The notes beneath the pieces were generated by a model. The model was not told where the DNA came from. It did no database searches and worked only from the letters and a program-made list of their open reading frames with translations. Below are positions 52,161 to 59,908 of a stretch of DNA of 64,000 bases, one piece after another. The number at the start of each line of letters is the position of its first letter. Position 1 is the first letter of the stretch. The stretch is from the NCBI RefSeq assembly GCF_002177135.1, contig NZ_MWPH01000003.1, forward strand, positions 496,001-560,000, given 5' to 3'. Origin of the DNA: Natronolimnobius baerhuensis (GTDB taxonomy: Archaea > Halobacteriota > Halobacteria > Halobacteriales > Natrialbaceae). The translations under genes and the position numbers were made by a program.

Positions 52161-52532
52161 TCAATCACTAGCCACACCGATCAGAACCGGTTCGCGGATC
52201 TCGAGAGCAGTCTCGAATTCGTCTTCGCGGTCTGCTCGCCGCCCAGCGCGCAGCAGTTGCTCCTCGTGAGCGCGCCGAATCGCCGAGTGCTCGCGTCTCT
52301 CGAGGCCAAGCATCTCGCCGAGTTCGTCCCAGTGACCCCAGTCGACGAGAAATGCCTCGTAGCTGCCACTCTCGTCTATGTACACGCACTCAAACTCACG
52401 ACGATAGCGCTCGCGGTCACGCTCGAGGGCGGCCTGCGTCCGAACGACCAGCGTTGACAGCCGCGCCGGTGTGACGCTCGTTTTTGCGGCCGCAAGCAGG
52501 AGAATCTGGCCGCTGATCGGTCCGTCCGTCAT
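52161..52532 (-). CDS. Unknown protein, last gene of azlCD operon
   Basis: This 123-residue protein (MTDGPISGQILLLAAAKTSVT...) is soluble and helical, with VVRTQAALERDRERYRREFE, SGSYEAFLVDWGHWDELGEMLGLERREHSA and a final strand LEIREPVLIGVAS. Its ATG overlaps the stop of the preceding gene by one base, so coupling is likely. No family is recognised. Confidence 0.65.
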   Translation of the reverse strand: MTDGPISGQILLLAAAKTSVTPARLSTLVVRTQAALERDRERYRREFECVYIDESGSYEAFLVDWGHWDELGEMLGLERREHSAIRRAHEEQLLRAGRRADREDEFETALEIREPVLIGVASD

Positions 52533-52792
52533 CAGCCACCTGCGCGCATTGCCTTCTGGGCGAAGTCCTCGACGAGCGACTCGAGCGTGTTTTCCTCGCC
52601 TTCGAAGACGACGGTTATCTCGGTCAGCGTTAGCGACGGACCGATACTGACCGTCTCGGACGAGAACGTGGCGGTCCAGTCCTCGCCCGCAACGGTTCGG
52701 TCGTCGACCTGCTCGCCGCCGAGATTCGTCAGGTACCGAATCACGAGCCGTTCGGAGATGCCGCGAAAGGACCGCTCGAGACGAGTCGTCAT
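52532..52792 (-). CDS. Unknown small protein in azlCD operon
   Basis: This 86-residue protein (MTTRLERSFRGISERLVIRYL...) has an alpha/beta look. The segments are LVIRYLTNLGGEQVDDRTVAG, WTATFSSETVSIGPSLTLTEITVVFEG and ENTLESLVEDFAQKAMRAGG. No catalytic motif is visible. It lies between azlD (47 bases away) and the 123-residue gene. Its function in relation to amino-acid export is unknown. Confidence 0.7.
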   Translation of the reverse strand: MTTRLERSFRGISERLVIRYLTNLGGEQVDDRTVAGEDWTATFSSETVSIGPSLTLTEITVVFEGEENTLESLVEDFAQKAMRAGG

Positions 52793-52839
52793 ACGTCCCG
52801 TAGGATTGCTGTGTGTATATTCGTTCGGCACACTCTATT

Positions 52840-53166
52840 TTAGAGAACTGCCCGAAACGCCACGACGCCCACAACGCCCGCAATCAGCGCCAGCAGGATG
52901 TTTTCGGTGCGCCACATCACGAGCAGCACCAGTCCTGCAGCACCCCACTCGGCTGGCCCGCCGGCCGCGAGTTCTGGCCCGAGGACCGCGATCACGATTG
53001 CGCCGGGCAACACGGAGAGACCCGCCTCGAGGCGCTCGCTCAGGTCGACGCGGCGGACGAGCCAGATGCCGCCGACTTTCGTCAGGACGGTGACGGCGGC
53101 CATCGCGAGGATGACACCGACGATGAACGGGTCGAGCGAGAGCGCACTGGGGAGGTCAGGAGTCAT
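52840..53166 (-). CDS. AzlD family branched-chain amino acid exporter subunit
   Basis: This 108-residue protein has four hydrophobic helices, with segments VILAMAAVTVLTKVGGIWLVRR and LEAGLSVLPGAIVIAVLGPELAAGGPAEW, the AzlD pattern. It pairs with AzlC to export branched-chain or related amino acids. Its start overlaps the azlC stop by 11 bases. Confidence 0.88.
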   Translation of the reverse strand: MTPDLPSALSLDPFIVGVILAMAAVTVLTKVGGIWLVRRVDLSERLEAGLSVLPGAIVIAVLGPELAAGGPAEWGAAGLVLLVMWRTENILLALIAGVVGVVAFRAVL

Positions 53167-54004
53167 AGCGGATCACCTCGACGGCGGCGGCGACGAGGCC
53201 ACCGAGCAGGATGTACCAGCGCCCGGGGAGGTACTCGGCGGCGAGGACGGCCGTCCCGAGGGCGACGACCCACGGGACGAGCGAGGATTGGCCCTCCCAG
53301 AGTTCGGCGGCGAGCGCGACGAAGACGGCGGTGAGGATGAAATCGGCGCCGTACTGAGTGGGGTCGCCGACCACGCCACCCGCGAGCGCGCCGATGACCG
53401 TCGCGCCGACCCAGAAGACCCAGATGGCGATGCCGCTGCCGAGCAAGAACGCGCCGCGGCCGCTGCCGGACTTGAGATCGCGCATGGTCAGCGCCCAGTT
53501 CTCGTCAGCCATCATGTAGAGACTGCCGTAGATTTTCGCCGGCGAGAGGTGTCTGAACCACGGCTGGAGCGCTGCGCCCATCAGCGAGTACCGGAGGTTG
53601 ATCGCGAACACGGTGGCGATGATCGCCCCCACCGGGAGCGGGTCCGCCCAGAGTTCAACGGCGACGATCTGGGCGGCACCGGCGAGTACGGTCGCGCTCA
53701 TCAGTGCCGCTTCCGCGACGCTCAGCCCGGCCTGATCCGCGAGGACGCCGAAGGCGATGCCGTAGCCGCCGACGCCGAGTGCGACCGGGACACAGGTCAG
53801 AAAGCCAGTTCGGACGCCGTCCCAGGTGAACGTGACTGACTCCGCTGCTGGCTCGAGGTCGCCAGCTGTCTCGCTCCCGGTCGCCTCGGCCTCGAGCGGG
53901 CGCTGTTCGTCGCTCTCAGTGTCTGGCGATCCGGTTGCAGCGCTGCCGTCTGCGTCTCGATCTGATCCGGACGCGACGGGGCGCGTGTCTGCATCGGCAT
54001 CCAC
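53156..54004 (-). CDS. AzlC family permease
   Basis: The first 60 of its 282 residues are an acidic, Ser/Ala-rich cytoplasmic tail. Helices of the AzlC fold follow: GFLTCVPVALGVGGYGIAFGVLA, AEAALMSATVLAGAAQIVAVEL (conserved GAAQ) and ATVFAINLRYSLMGAAL (N-LRY-SLMGA), then RHLSPAKIYGSLYMMADENWAL. It works with AzlD. The acidic extension is a halophilic feature. No regulator lies beside it. Confidence 0.9.
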   Translation of the reverse strand: MDADADTRPVASGSDRDADGSAATGSPDTESDEQRPLEAEATGSETAGDLEPAAESVTFTWDGVRTGFLTCVPVALGVGGYGIAFGVLADQAGLSVAEAALMSATVLAGAAQIVAVELWADPLPVGAIIATVFAINLRYSLMGAALQPWFRHLSPAKIYGSLYMMADENWALTMRDLKSGSGRGAFLLGSGIAIWVFWVGATVIGALAGGVVGDPTQYGADFILTAVFVALAAELWEGQSSLVPWVVALGTAVLAAEYLPGRWYILLGGLVAAAVEVIRYDS

Positions 54005-54089
54005 ACTCGTAGTGCGGTGTACCGGCGACTAAACGTTCTCGGGGGGACGCTAACACGTCTCGAGGTGGGGCTGAACCGTGTCTCGAGAC

Positions 54090-54383
54090 TCACTCTCGCG
54101 CACTCGCTCCGCCTGCCACCGGCGGGAACACGGAGAGGACGTCGCCATCCTCGAGCGTCGTCTCGCTGTCGTCCATGTGGACCACGTCGCGGCCGTTTTT
54201 CAGGACGCTCAGGTGGTCTCTGATCGCGCCGTCAGCGAGCAGTTGGCCCTCGAGGCCGTCGTACTGGCTCTCGAGGTCGGCGAGTACGTCCCCGACGGTT
54301 GCGTCGTCGTCGAACGTGTGCGTTCGCTCTTTCTCGCCGACGGCGTCGCGAAAGGTGGCGAAAAAGCGTAGCTCGATGTCCAT
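54090..54383 (-). CDS. MoaD/SAMP-like ubiquitin-fold protein with residues after Gly-Gly
   Basis: This 97-residue protein starts MDIELRFFATFRDAVGEKERT, which is closer to MoaD than the protein at 11668. It contains ATVGDVLADLESQYDGLE and SVLKNGRDVVHMDDSETTLEDGDVLSVFPPVAGG. Five residues (ASARE) follow the Gly-Gly before TGA 54090-54092. In MoaD the Gly-Gly must be terminal to be thiocarboxylated for molybdopterin synthesis, so trimming would be required. It lies 85 bases upstream of azlC on the same strand. Confidence 0.87.
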   Translation of the reverse strand: MDIELRFFATFRDAVGEKERTHTFDDDATVGDVLADLESQYDGLEGQLLADGAIRDHLSVLKNGRDVVHMDDSETTLEDGDVLSVFPPVAGGASARE

Positions 54384-54505
54384 ATCGGTGCGTCGTGAGC
54401 CACCAGTATAAACGTCGGTGTGGATGGGGAAACTCCGCGCTCGCCCGTCTTCCGGCGTGCGAGTGCTTGCAGTGACCGTATGGGCCTCGAGGACCCAGCG
54501 CAGGT

Positions 54506-54706
54506 ATGTCCTCGAAACAGCATGAACGCAGCGTGACTCGCCGCCGTACGCTCGCACGTACCGGTGCAGCGATTTCTGCGGTGGCCCTGGCGGGCTGTGG
54601 CGGCCCCGGTGAGGAAGAACCCGACGCCGAAGAAGGAACTGGGAACGGACAGGAGATGGAGGATGACGATGACACTGACGACGAAACCGACGACGAAGAC
54701 GAGTAG
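54506..54706 (+). CDS. Tiny Tat lipoprotein with acidic tail
   Basis: This 66-residue protein has TRRRTLARTG (twin-arginine) followed by a hydrophobic AAISAVALAGCGG with a lipobox (ALAGC). The rest is a highly acidic Glu/Asp tail. The mature lipoprotein would be only about 38 residues, mostly a charged surface patch. It lies opposite the MoaD and NAD kinase genes. Function is unknown. Confidence 0.55.
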   Translation: MSSKQHERSVTRRRTLARTGAAISAVALAGCGGPGEEEPDAEEGTGNGQEMEDDDDTDDETDDEDE

Positions 54707-54737
54707 ATAGCAGTCCACAGGACGGCCGCCAGCAGCG

Positions 54738-55586
54738 TCACTCTAACTTCTCGAGGCCGTCGACGAAATTCGCCTGCGGGCCGACCAGCGTGACGGGTTC
54801 GTCTGCAACCGTGACCGTCACGGTCGTCGGTGGCTCGAGGTGGCGGCGATCCCGGCCATCACTGATCGCGTAGGCCGTTTCCGCGTCGCTGACGGTGAGC
54901 GTAATTTCGGTGTCGGTGTCGACGACCAGCGGGCGCATGCCGTCGTCGGCCGCCATCTGCGTGAGGATCAGTGCGTCCGCGCCTGGGTGTACCAGCGGCC
55001 CGCCCTCGCTCAGGTTGTACGCCGTCGAGCCGGTCGGCGTCGCCACGAGCACGCCGTCGGCGTGCCCCGAGCCGTACTGCTGGCCGTTGACTGCAATCTC
55101 GAGTGTCGCCCCGCCGCCATGGCCGCGTCGCGGCCCGTGGACGACAACCTCGTTGAGCGCAGGCTCGAGCGTCCACTCCTCGTCGGCGCTTTGTGCCTGC
55201 AGCCGGTCGAGTTGTCGGCCCTCGAGCGAGCCAGTCGCCTCGAGGTGGTCGACGAGATCGATGACCTCCTCGCGGGCGTTTTCTGGTGCGACGGCGTTGA
55301 GAAAGCCAACTTCGCCGAGGTTGACGCCGAGAATCGGTGTGCCGCCGACTTCGCGAGCGACAAACAGGAGGGTGCCGTCGCCGCCAATACTGATGACGAG
55401 GTCGTAACCGCGCATCTCGGCGACGGGAACGCCCGCGCGCTCGATGGCCTCTGCGTGGCCGGTCGCCTCGTCGACGACGGCTGTGACACCCTCGTAGTCG
55501 CGCTCGAGGGTTTCGATGAGTGTTCGTGCAAGGTCGTGTGCACGGGTATTGTTCCGCTGGGCAACGATTCCGACGTCGACGTCCAT
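54738..55586 (-). CDS. nadK: NAD(+)/NADH kinase
   Basis: This 282-residue protein has the kinase motif YDLVISIGGDGTLLFVAREV (GGDGT, 68-72), GVNLGEVGFLNAVAPEN, the N-E-V segment LEPALNEVVVHGPRRGHGG, and ATPTGSTAYNLSEGGPLVHPG. It phosphorylates NAD to NADP using ATP or polyphosphate. It has the typical archaeal length. Neighbours do not form an obvious operon. Confidence 0.95.
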   Translation of the reverse strand: MDVDVGIVAQRNNTRAHDLARTLIETLERDYEGVTAVVDEATGHAEAIERAGVPVAEMRGYDLVISIGGDGTLLFVAREVGGTPILGVNLGEVGFLNAVAPENAREEVIDLVDHLEATGSLEGRQLDRLQAQSADEEWTLEPALNEVVVHGPRRGHGGGATLEIAVNGQQYGSGHADGVLVATPTGSTAYNLSEGGPLVHPGADALILTQMAADDGMRPLVVDTDTEITLTVSDAETAYAISDGRDRRHLEPPTTVTVTVADEPVTLVGPQANFVDGLEKLE

Positions 55587-55836
55587 CGTCGGCCGCTACC
55601 GGCCCCGTCATCAAAAAGGCACGCTTCGCATCCCGTCACGGCGGAACGAGTGTGGGGGCGATTCCGAACATCGGCACTATCATTAAGGCGGATGGGTTCG
55701 TTCGACACGAACAACAGTCCGCGACTCCCGTCGCAGTCTCTGGTATGGTCGTCTCTCTCGCTCTCGTGGGTGCTGGCCGCCGTCACCGCGAGCGTCTCGC
55801 TTATTCTCTGACCCATGGGGAGGTGCAGCCACGCAC

Positions 55837-57060
55837 ATGAGTGACGATTGGTTCGAACGCGCACTCGAGGATGAGGACGCCGATGAGAGTGGTGCGTCGG
55901 AGCCACGTGACGACAGTGAACACGGGGATGGCGCGGACTCGAGCGATGGTCCCGACGACGCCACGACTCGGAAGCCGACCGGGAACGCTGATGATCTCGA
56001 TGCTGCATTCGACGCCAATCCGGATGCGGACGATTTCGATGCCGCATTTGACGCCGACCCCGACGCTGACGACCGCGAGGAGACAGCAGACACGACAGCC
56101 AGCGCCGAGTCGGATGATGATGCGGACTCGAGTGAGGGAGCCTTATTCGAGACGAGTTTCGGTGACGCGTTACAGAACGTCGACGTCCCAGGAATGGAGG
56201 GGAGCGGCGCGTCCGATGGAGCGCAGTCTGACAGCGAAGCCGATCCGTTCGCGGCTGAGTCAGTGGGTGTCGACGGGTCCGCCGGACCGGAGGGCTTCTC
56301 CGAAGTCGAGTACGGCCTCGAGAGTCCGGATCAGCCCGATTACGACGCCGATGTCGAGTCGGCGCTCTCACGAATCGACCTCGGAGTCGAGGGACTCGAC
56401 CGGATGATTCAGGGTGGTGTCCCCGAGCGCTCGCTAATGGTGGCCATTGGCAGCGCCGGTACCGGGAAGACAACGTTCGGACTCCAATTTCTCAATCACG
56501 CTCTCGAGGACGGTGAGAGCGCGGTGTTCATCACGTTAGAGGAGAGTCGCCAGCGCCTCATCGATAGCGCGACCGAGAAGGGGTTTCCGTTCGACGAGTA
56601 CGTCGCGGAAGACCGACTTGCCATCGTTGACCTCGATCCCGTCGAGATGACGAACAGTCTGGCCTCGATCCGCAACGAACTGCCGCGGCTGATCGAGAAC
56701 TTTGGTGCCTCACGACTCGTTCTCGATTCCGTCTCGCTCCTCGAGATGATGTACGATGACCGCGCCAAGCGACGCAACGAGATTTATGACTTTACGGCGG
56801 CCCTCAAGGAGGCTGGCGTGACGACGCTGCTGACGAGTGAGGCAGCAGAGGACACGCCGTATGCCTCCCGTCACGGCATCGTCGAATACCTCACTGACGC
56901 CGTGTTCGTGATGCAGTACGTTCGGCCGGATGACTTTCGGGAGACTAGACTGGCAATCGAGATCCAGAAGATTCGGGATGCGAATCACTCTCGAGAGAAA
57001 AAGCCCTACGAACTCACGGACGACGGCATTTCGGTGTATCAACAGGCGAATCTGTTCTAG
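55837..57060 (+). CDS. KaiC-like RecA-superfamily ATPase with acidic N-terminus
   Basis: Residues 1-180 of this 407-residue protein are disordered and extremely acidic, with a tandem 13-residue duplication at 55990-56067. From about 181 the KaiC-like domain begins: RIDLGVEGLDRMIQGGVPERS, Walker A GSAGTGKTTFGLQFL (near 205-220), ESRQRLIDSA and Walker B SRLVLDSVSLLEMM. There is a single KaiC domain, not the double one of cyanobacterial KaiC. Archaeal KaiC-like proteins are often signalling or motility ATPases. A GGAGGTG element precedes the ATG. Confidence 0.88.
   Translation: MSDDWFERALEDEDADESGASEPRDDSEHGDGADSSDGPDDATTRKPTGNADDLDAAFDANPDADDFDAAFDADPDADDREETADTTASAESDDDADSSEGALFETSFGDALQNVDVPGMEGSGASDGAQSDSEADPFAAESVGVDGSAGPEGFSEVEYGLESPDQPDYDADVESALSRIDLGVEGLDRMIQGGVPERSLMVAIGSAGTGKTTFGLQFLNHALEDGESAVFITLEESRQRLIDSATEKGFPFDEYVAEDRLAIVDLDPVEMTNSLASIRNELPRLIENFGASRLVLDSVSLLEMMYDDRAKRRNEIYDFTAALKEAGVTTLLTSEAAEDTPYASRHGIVEYLTDAVFVMQYVRPDDFRETRLAIEIQKIRDANHSREKKPYELTDDGISVYQQANLF
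55990..56067 (+). repeat. Tandem 39-base coding duplication in KaiC-like gene
   Basis: Two consecutive 13-codon units encode DDLDAAFDANPDA and DDFDAAFDADPDA. The DNA copies differ at several third positions, so it is an older duplication in the acidic, disordered part of the protein. Confidence 0.7.
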
Positions 57061-57168
57061 GGAGCTTTCCGTCTGAGCCAGTCGCACAGTCTCGAGTTCG
57101 AGCAGTAAGCCGCTGTTTCGCCCTGTTCGCGGTCCATACTTTTGCGGCCGGCCCCGTGTGTGCTGCGT

Positions 57169-57426
57169 ATGGCAGAACGAACGACAAGTGACGAGACGAT
57201 GTCACGGGCCGACCTCGCAGCGTATCTGCGACATCTGGCAACGGAGTTCGAGGACGAGACGGCAGCCGAGCAGCTCAACGTCGACGTCGGAAACAAGACC
57301 GTCTCCTTGCACCCGCCGGAGTCGGTCGATGTCTCGATTGACGTCGTCGAACGGTCGACGATGTTCCGTGGCAATCACGAGACGATTCAACTCGAGTTAC
57401 ACTGGAAACCGGAGTCGCCCGAGTGA
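57169..57426 (+). CDS. Amphi-Trp domain protein
   Basis: This 85-residue protein (MAERTTSDETMSRADLAAYL...) has the amphi-Trp pattern. A helix LAAYLRHLATEFED is followed by strands LNVDVGNKTVSLHPPESVDVSIDVVERST and TIQLELHWKPES. The domain is small, common in haloarchaea, and of unknown function. ATG 57169 gives the family length. Confidence 0.8.
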   Translation: MAERTTSDETMSRADLAAYLRHLATEFEDETAAEQLNVDVGNKTVSLHPPESVDVSIDVVERSTMFRGNHETIQLELHWKPESPE

Positions 57427-57508
57427 CCGCGGTTCGGTTCGGCGGTGTTCCCATCCGGAGAGAACGAGAACGAATCTATTTTCCCTCGAGCGAGCGAGGA
57501 TTGACTCG

Positions 57509-57943
57509 ATGTACGAGACGATCCTCTTTCCCACGGACGGGAGCGATCACGCGGCGACGGTGGCCGACCACGCAATCGATATCGCGACGACACGCGATGC
57601 AGCAGTCCACGTCATGTCGGTCGTCGACGACCGCGCGTTCCTCGTGCTCGATGATGAGCGCGTTGCCCAGGTTCGTGGCGATCTCGAGGAGAGTGCACAG
57701 GAAGCAACTGGCGATGCAGCACACCGAGCCCGTGAGCGAGGACTGTCGGTCGAGACGGCCGTCGATACTGGCCATCCGGCGGAGTGTATCGTCGAGTACG
57801 CCGACGCGAACGATATCGATCTGATCGTGATGGGAACGAGCGGCGACGACTACGAGAGCAACGTTGTGGGGAGTGTTTCCCAACGAGTTGTTCGCACTGC
57901 TCCTGTCCCCGTGTTGACGGTTGGGCCAGACGTCGACGCCTGA
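57509..57943 (+). CDS. Universal stress protein (UspA family)
   Basis: This 144-residue protein starts MYETILFPTDGSDHAATVADHAIDIATTRDAAVHVMSVVD. It has the ATP-binding C-terminal loop VMGTSGDDYESNVVGSVSQRVVRTAPVPVLTVGP, in which the run between the two glycine parts of the usual G-2x-G-9x-G-(S/T) motif is one residue shorter than normal. Such proteins are cytoplasmic stress factors; the partner is not known. Confidence 0.92.
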   Translation: MYETILFPTDGSDHAATVADHAIDIATTRDAAVHVMSVVDDRAFLVLDDERVAQVRGDLEESAQEATGDAAHRARERGLSVETAVDTGHPAECIVEYADANDIDLIVMGTSGDDYESNVVGSVSQRVVRTAPVPVLTVGPDVDA

Positions 57944-58019
57944 TCGGTCGCTGCTGTGACTCGGGATTCGGGATTCAAGCAGATACTTTGATAGTGCGGT
58001 AGTTAGCAACACAGAGTCG

Positions 58020-59432
58020 ATGCGTCGCTCGCTCGTCATTGCACTCGTCTTGCTCGCTGTCGCGTTTCTGTTCGTTGGTGGGCCATCGCTGTTGTTTTCG
58101 CCGTCTACCGACGACATTGCACCAGAAACCGACGCTGAAGCGACTCACCAGGAACCGGAACTCGTCGCCGTTGCGGATAGCGAGAGCCAGTTCTGGCCGT
58201 ATCTCAACGCTCGAGAGGCCCACGAGAAGCGAAGCCCGCTCAACGTGATCGTCCGCGGCGACGCCGATGAGGTCGTCCAACTCCTCGCTGCGCACGGTGA
58301 GGGCGAGTGGGAGGAAGCCGACCACGATCACTTCGAGGCGACTGATCTCGTCGGCGTGACTGACAACGAGACTGCAGCCACACAGCACGACGAACATGGG
58401 GCCGACGACCACGAGAATACGACGGCCGATGCGCTGGCAGATGCCGTTCAACCGATCTCGCCGACCGATATTCCCTGGTCGAACGCCGACGGTGCGACGC
58501 GATACGCCTACGTCGATCCCGGCCCCGATGGAGACCGTTACTGGACGACCGAAACGATGCAACTCGAGGACGGCGAATACTACGGCTATCGCTACCACAT
58601 CCGAGCCTACGAGAGTCCGAACCCGGACGATCAGTGGATCGTCATGCAGACACACTCGGAACATTTCGACTGGTTCACGCTGCGCCACCGTGTCGACGGC
58701 GTCGAGGAAGCCCAGACCCGCCTCGAGCGGGACCTGATGGCGATCCCAAGCGTCGATATGCAGGAGGATATTCAGCGGATTTACCTCGGCAACGAGGGGC
58801 CGTCGGATGCGAACGGCTGGGCGACGAAAGTCGAAGTCACCGCGATGGCGACGGTGCCGTTGGCGCTCGGATTGGCTGCTGGGCGGGTCAATAAGGGCAC
58901 TCGCGAGCGAATCCTCGAGCGGGTCGACGACGCCGTCGGTGGTGCGATCACTGAGACGGATCGCGAGCGGATTCAGGCGGCATACGACCGCCTCGATGCG
59001 CGCCATCTCATTCTCGCGGGGACTATTATGAGCATCATTCTCGGCGTTCGAATCGGCGGGATCGCGGTAGATCGCACCGTCGATGGACTCTCGGTGCACA
59101 TGATCGCCGCCATGTTCTATCCGTTCATCGCCGTCGGGATTCCAGTCGCGACGTACGTCATTGCAAGCGGCCTCGAGCGTCGACTCGACGCGGCGATGGC
59201 TGCATCGCTATCCCTTGCGGGCGCGATCTGGCTCGATTACGCACTGGTCGGTGTGGACGTGTTGCCAATCGATGTGATCGTCCAGCGAATGCTCGTCGTC
59301 ATTGCGCTCGGGTTGATCGCCGCTGGCGCGACAGGGCGTGCGACACGCGAATCACGGTTCAACAGCCTCCTCCTCGTCGGTGTGGCGATGTGGCTGGTCG
59401 TACTCGTCGGGACGCTACTCGGATATCTCTAG
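58020..59432 (+). CDS. Large membrane protein, unknown function
   Basis: This 470-residue protein has an N-terminal hydrophobic helix (SLVIALVLLAVAFLFVGGPSLLF), so it is a signal anchor. A 250-residue domain rich in Asp, His and Trp (WPYLNAREAHEKRSPLNVIVRGDADEVVQLLAA) follows. At least five helices come after about 285, among them HLILAGTIMSIILGVRIGGI, AAMFYPFIAVGIPVATYVIAS and LLLVGVAMWLVVLVGTLLGYL. No enzyme motif is recognised. It is followed by the RNA polymerase operon. Confidence 0.75.
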   Translation: MRRSLVIALVLLAVAFLFVGGPSLLFSPSTDDIAPETDAEATHQEPELVAVADSESQFWPYLNAREAHEKRSPLNVIVRGDADEVVQLLAAHGEGEWEEADHDHFEATDLVGVTDNETAATQHDEHGADDHENTTADALADAVQPISPTDIPWSNADGATRYAYVDPGPDGDRYWTTETMQLEDGEYYGYRYHIRAYESPNPDDQWIVMQTHSEHFDWFTLRHRVDGVEEAQTRLERDLMAIPSVDMQEDIQRIYLGNEGPSDANGWATKVEVTAMATVPLALGLAAGRVNKGTRERILERVDDAVGGAITETDRERIQAAYDRLDARHLILAGTIMSIILGVRIGGIAVDRTVDGLSVHMIAAMFYPFIAVGIPVATYVIASGLERRLDAAMAASLSLAGAIWLDYALVGVDVLPIDVIVQRMLVVIALGLIAAGATGRATRESRFNSLLLVGVAMWLVVLVGTLLGYL

Positions 59433-59680
59433 ATCGGCGTGTTTTGCGCTTTTCGCCCATTCCTATGTTATATAGTCACACGACCCACAAGGGATTTAAC
59501 TGAGACTGGGCTACTCTCAGGTGTGATCGGCAACTCCGGTCAGGTTTGCCCGCGGCCGGATAGCGACGCTTCTCATTCAAGTTAGTAACCGTTAAATGCC
59601 TCCCGCCGCTACCTATCTGTAGTATCTCGAGACAGCCGCTTCTCTCCGAATAGCCCACACGCACACCACTCACCCAATAC
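59433..59680 (+). promoter_or_regulatory. Promoter and leader region of the RNA polymerase operon
   Basis: Two TATA-like elements are visible: GTTATATAGT near 59468-59477 and ACCGTTAAATGCC near 59588-59600. They would give leaders of roughly 180 and 60 bases before rpoH ATG 59681. I see no strong hairpin or attenuator, and which start is used cannot be told. Confidence 0.4.
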
Positions 59681-59908
59681 ATGGTAGACGTAAGCCCACA
59701 CGAACTCGTGCCGGAACACACTATCCTCGAGGAGGACACACTCGAGGAGGTACTTACCGAGTACGACATCGACCGTACAGACTTACCGAAAATTAAGCGC
59801 AATGACCCCGCGCTTCCCGACGATGCAGGGGTTGGAGATGTTATCAAAATCGTCCGAAATTCACGCACAACCGACCAGGCAGTTGTATATCGACTTGTGG
59901 TGGAATAA
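59681..59908 (+). CDS. rpoH: RNA polymerase subunit H (Rpo5)
   Basis: This 75-residue protein begins [25 protein letters not shown] and has the RPB5 C-terminal-domain pattern [13 protein letters not shown] and [24 protein letters not shown]. It is the archaeal Rpo5/H subunit of RNA polymerase. It heads the operon H-B''-B'-A' and stops immediately before rpoB2 (59909). Confidence 0.97.
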   Translation: MVDVSPHELVPEHTILEEDTLEEVLTEYDIDRTDLPKIKRNDPALPDDAGVGDVIKIVRNSRTTDQAVVYRLVVE

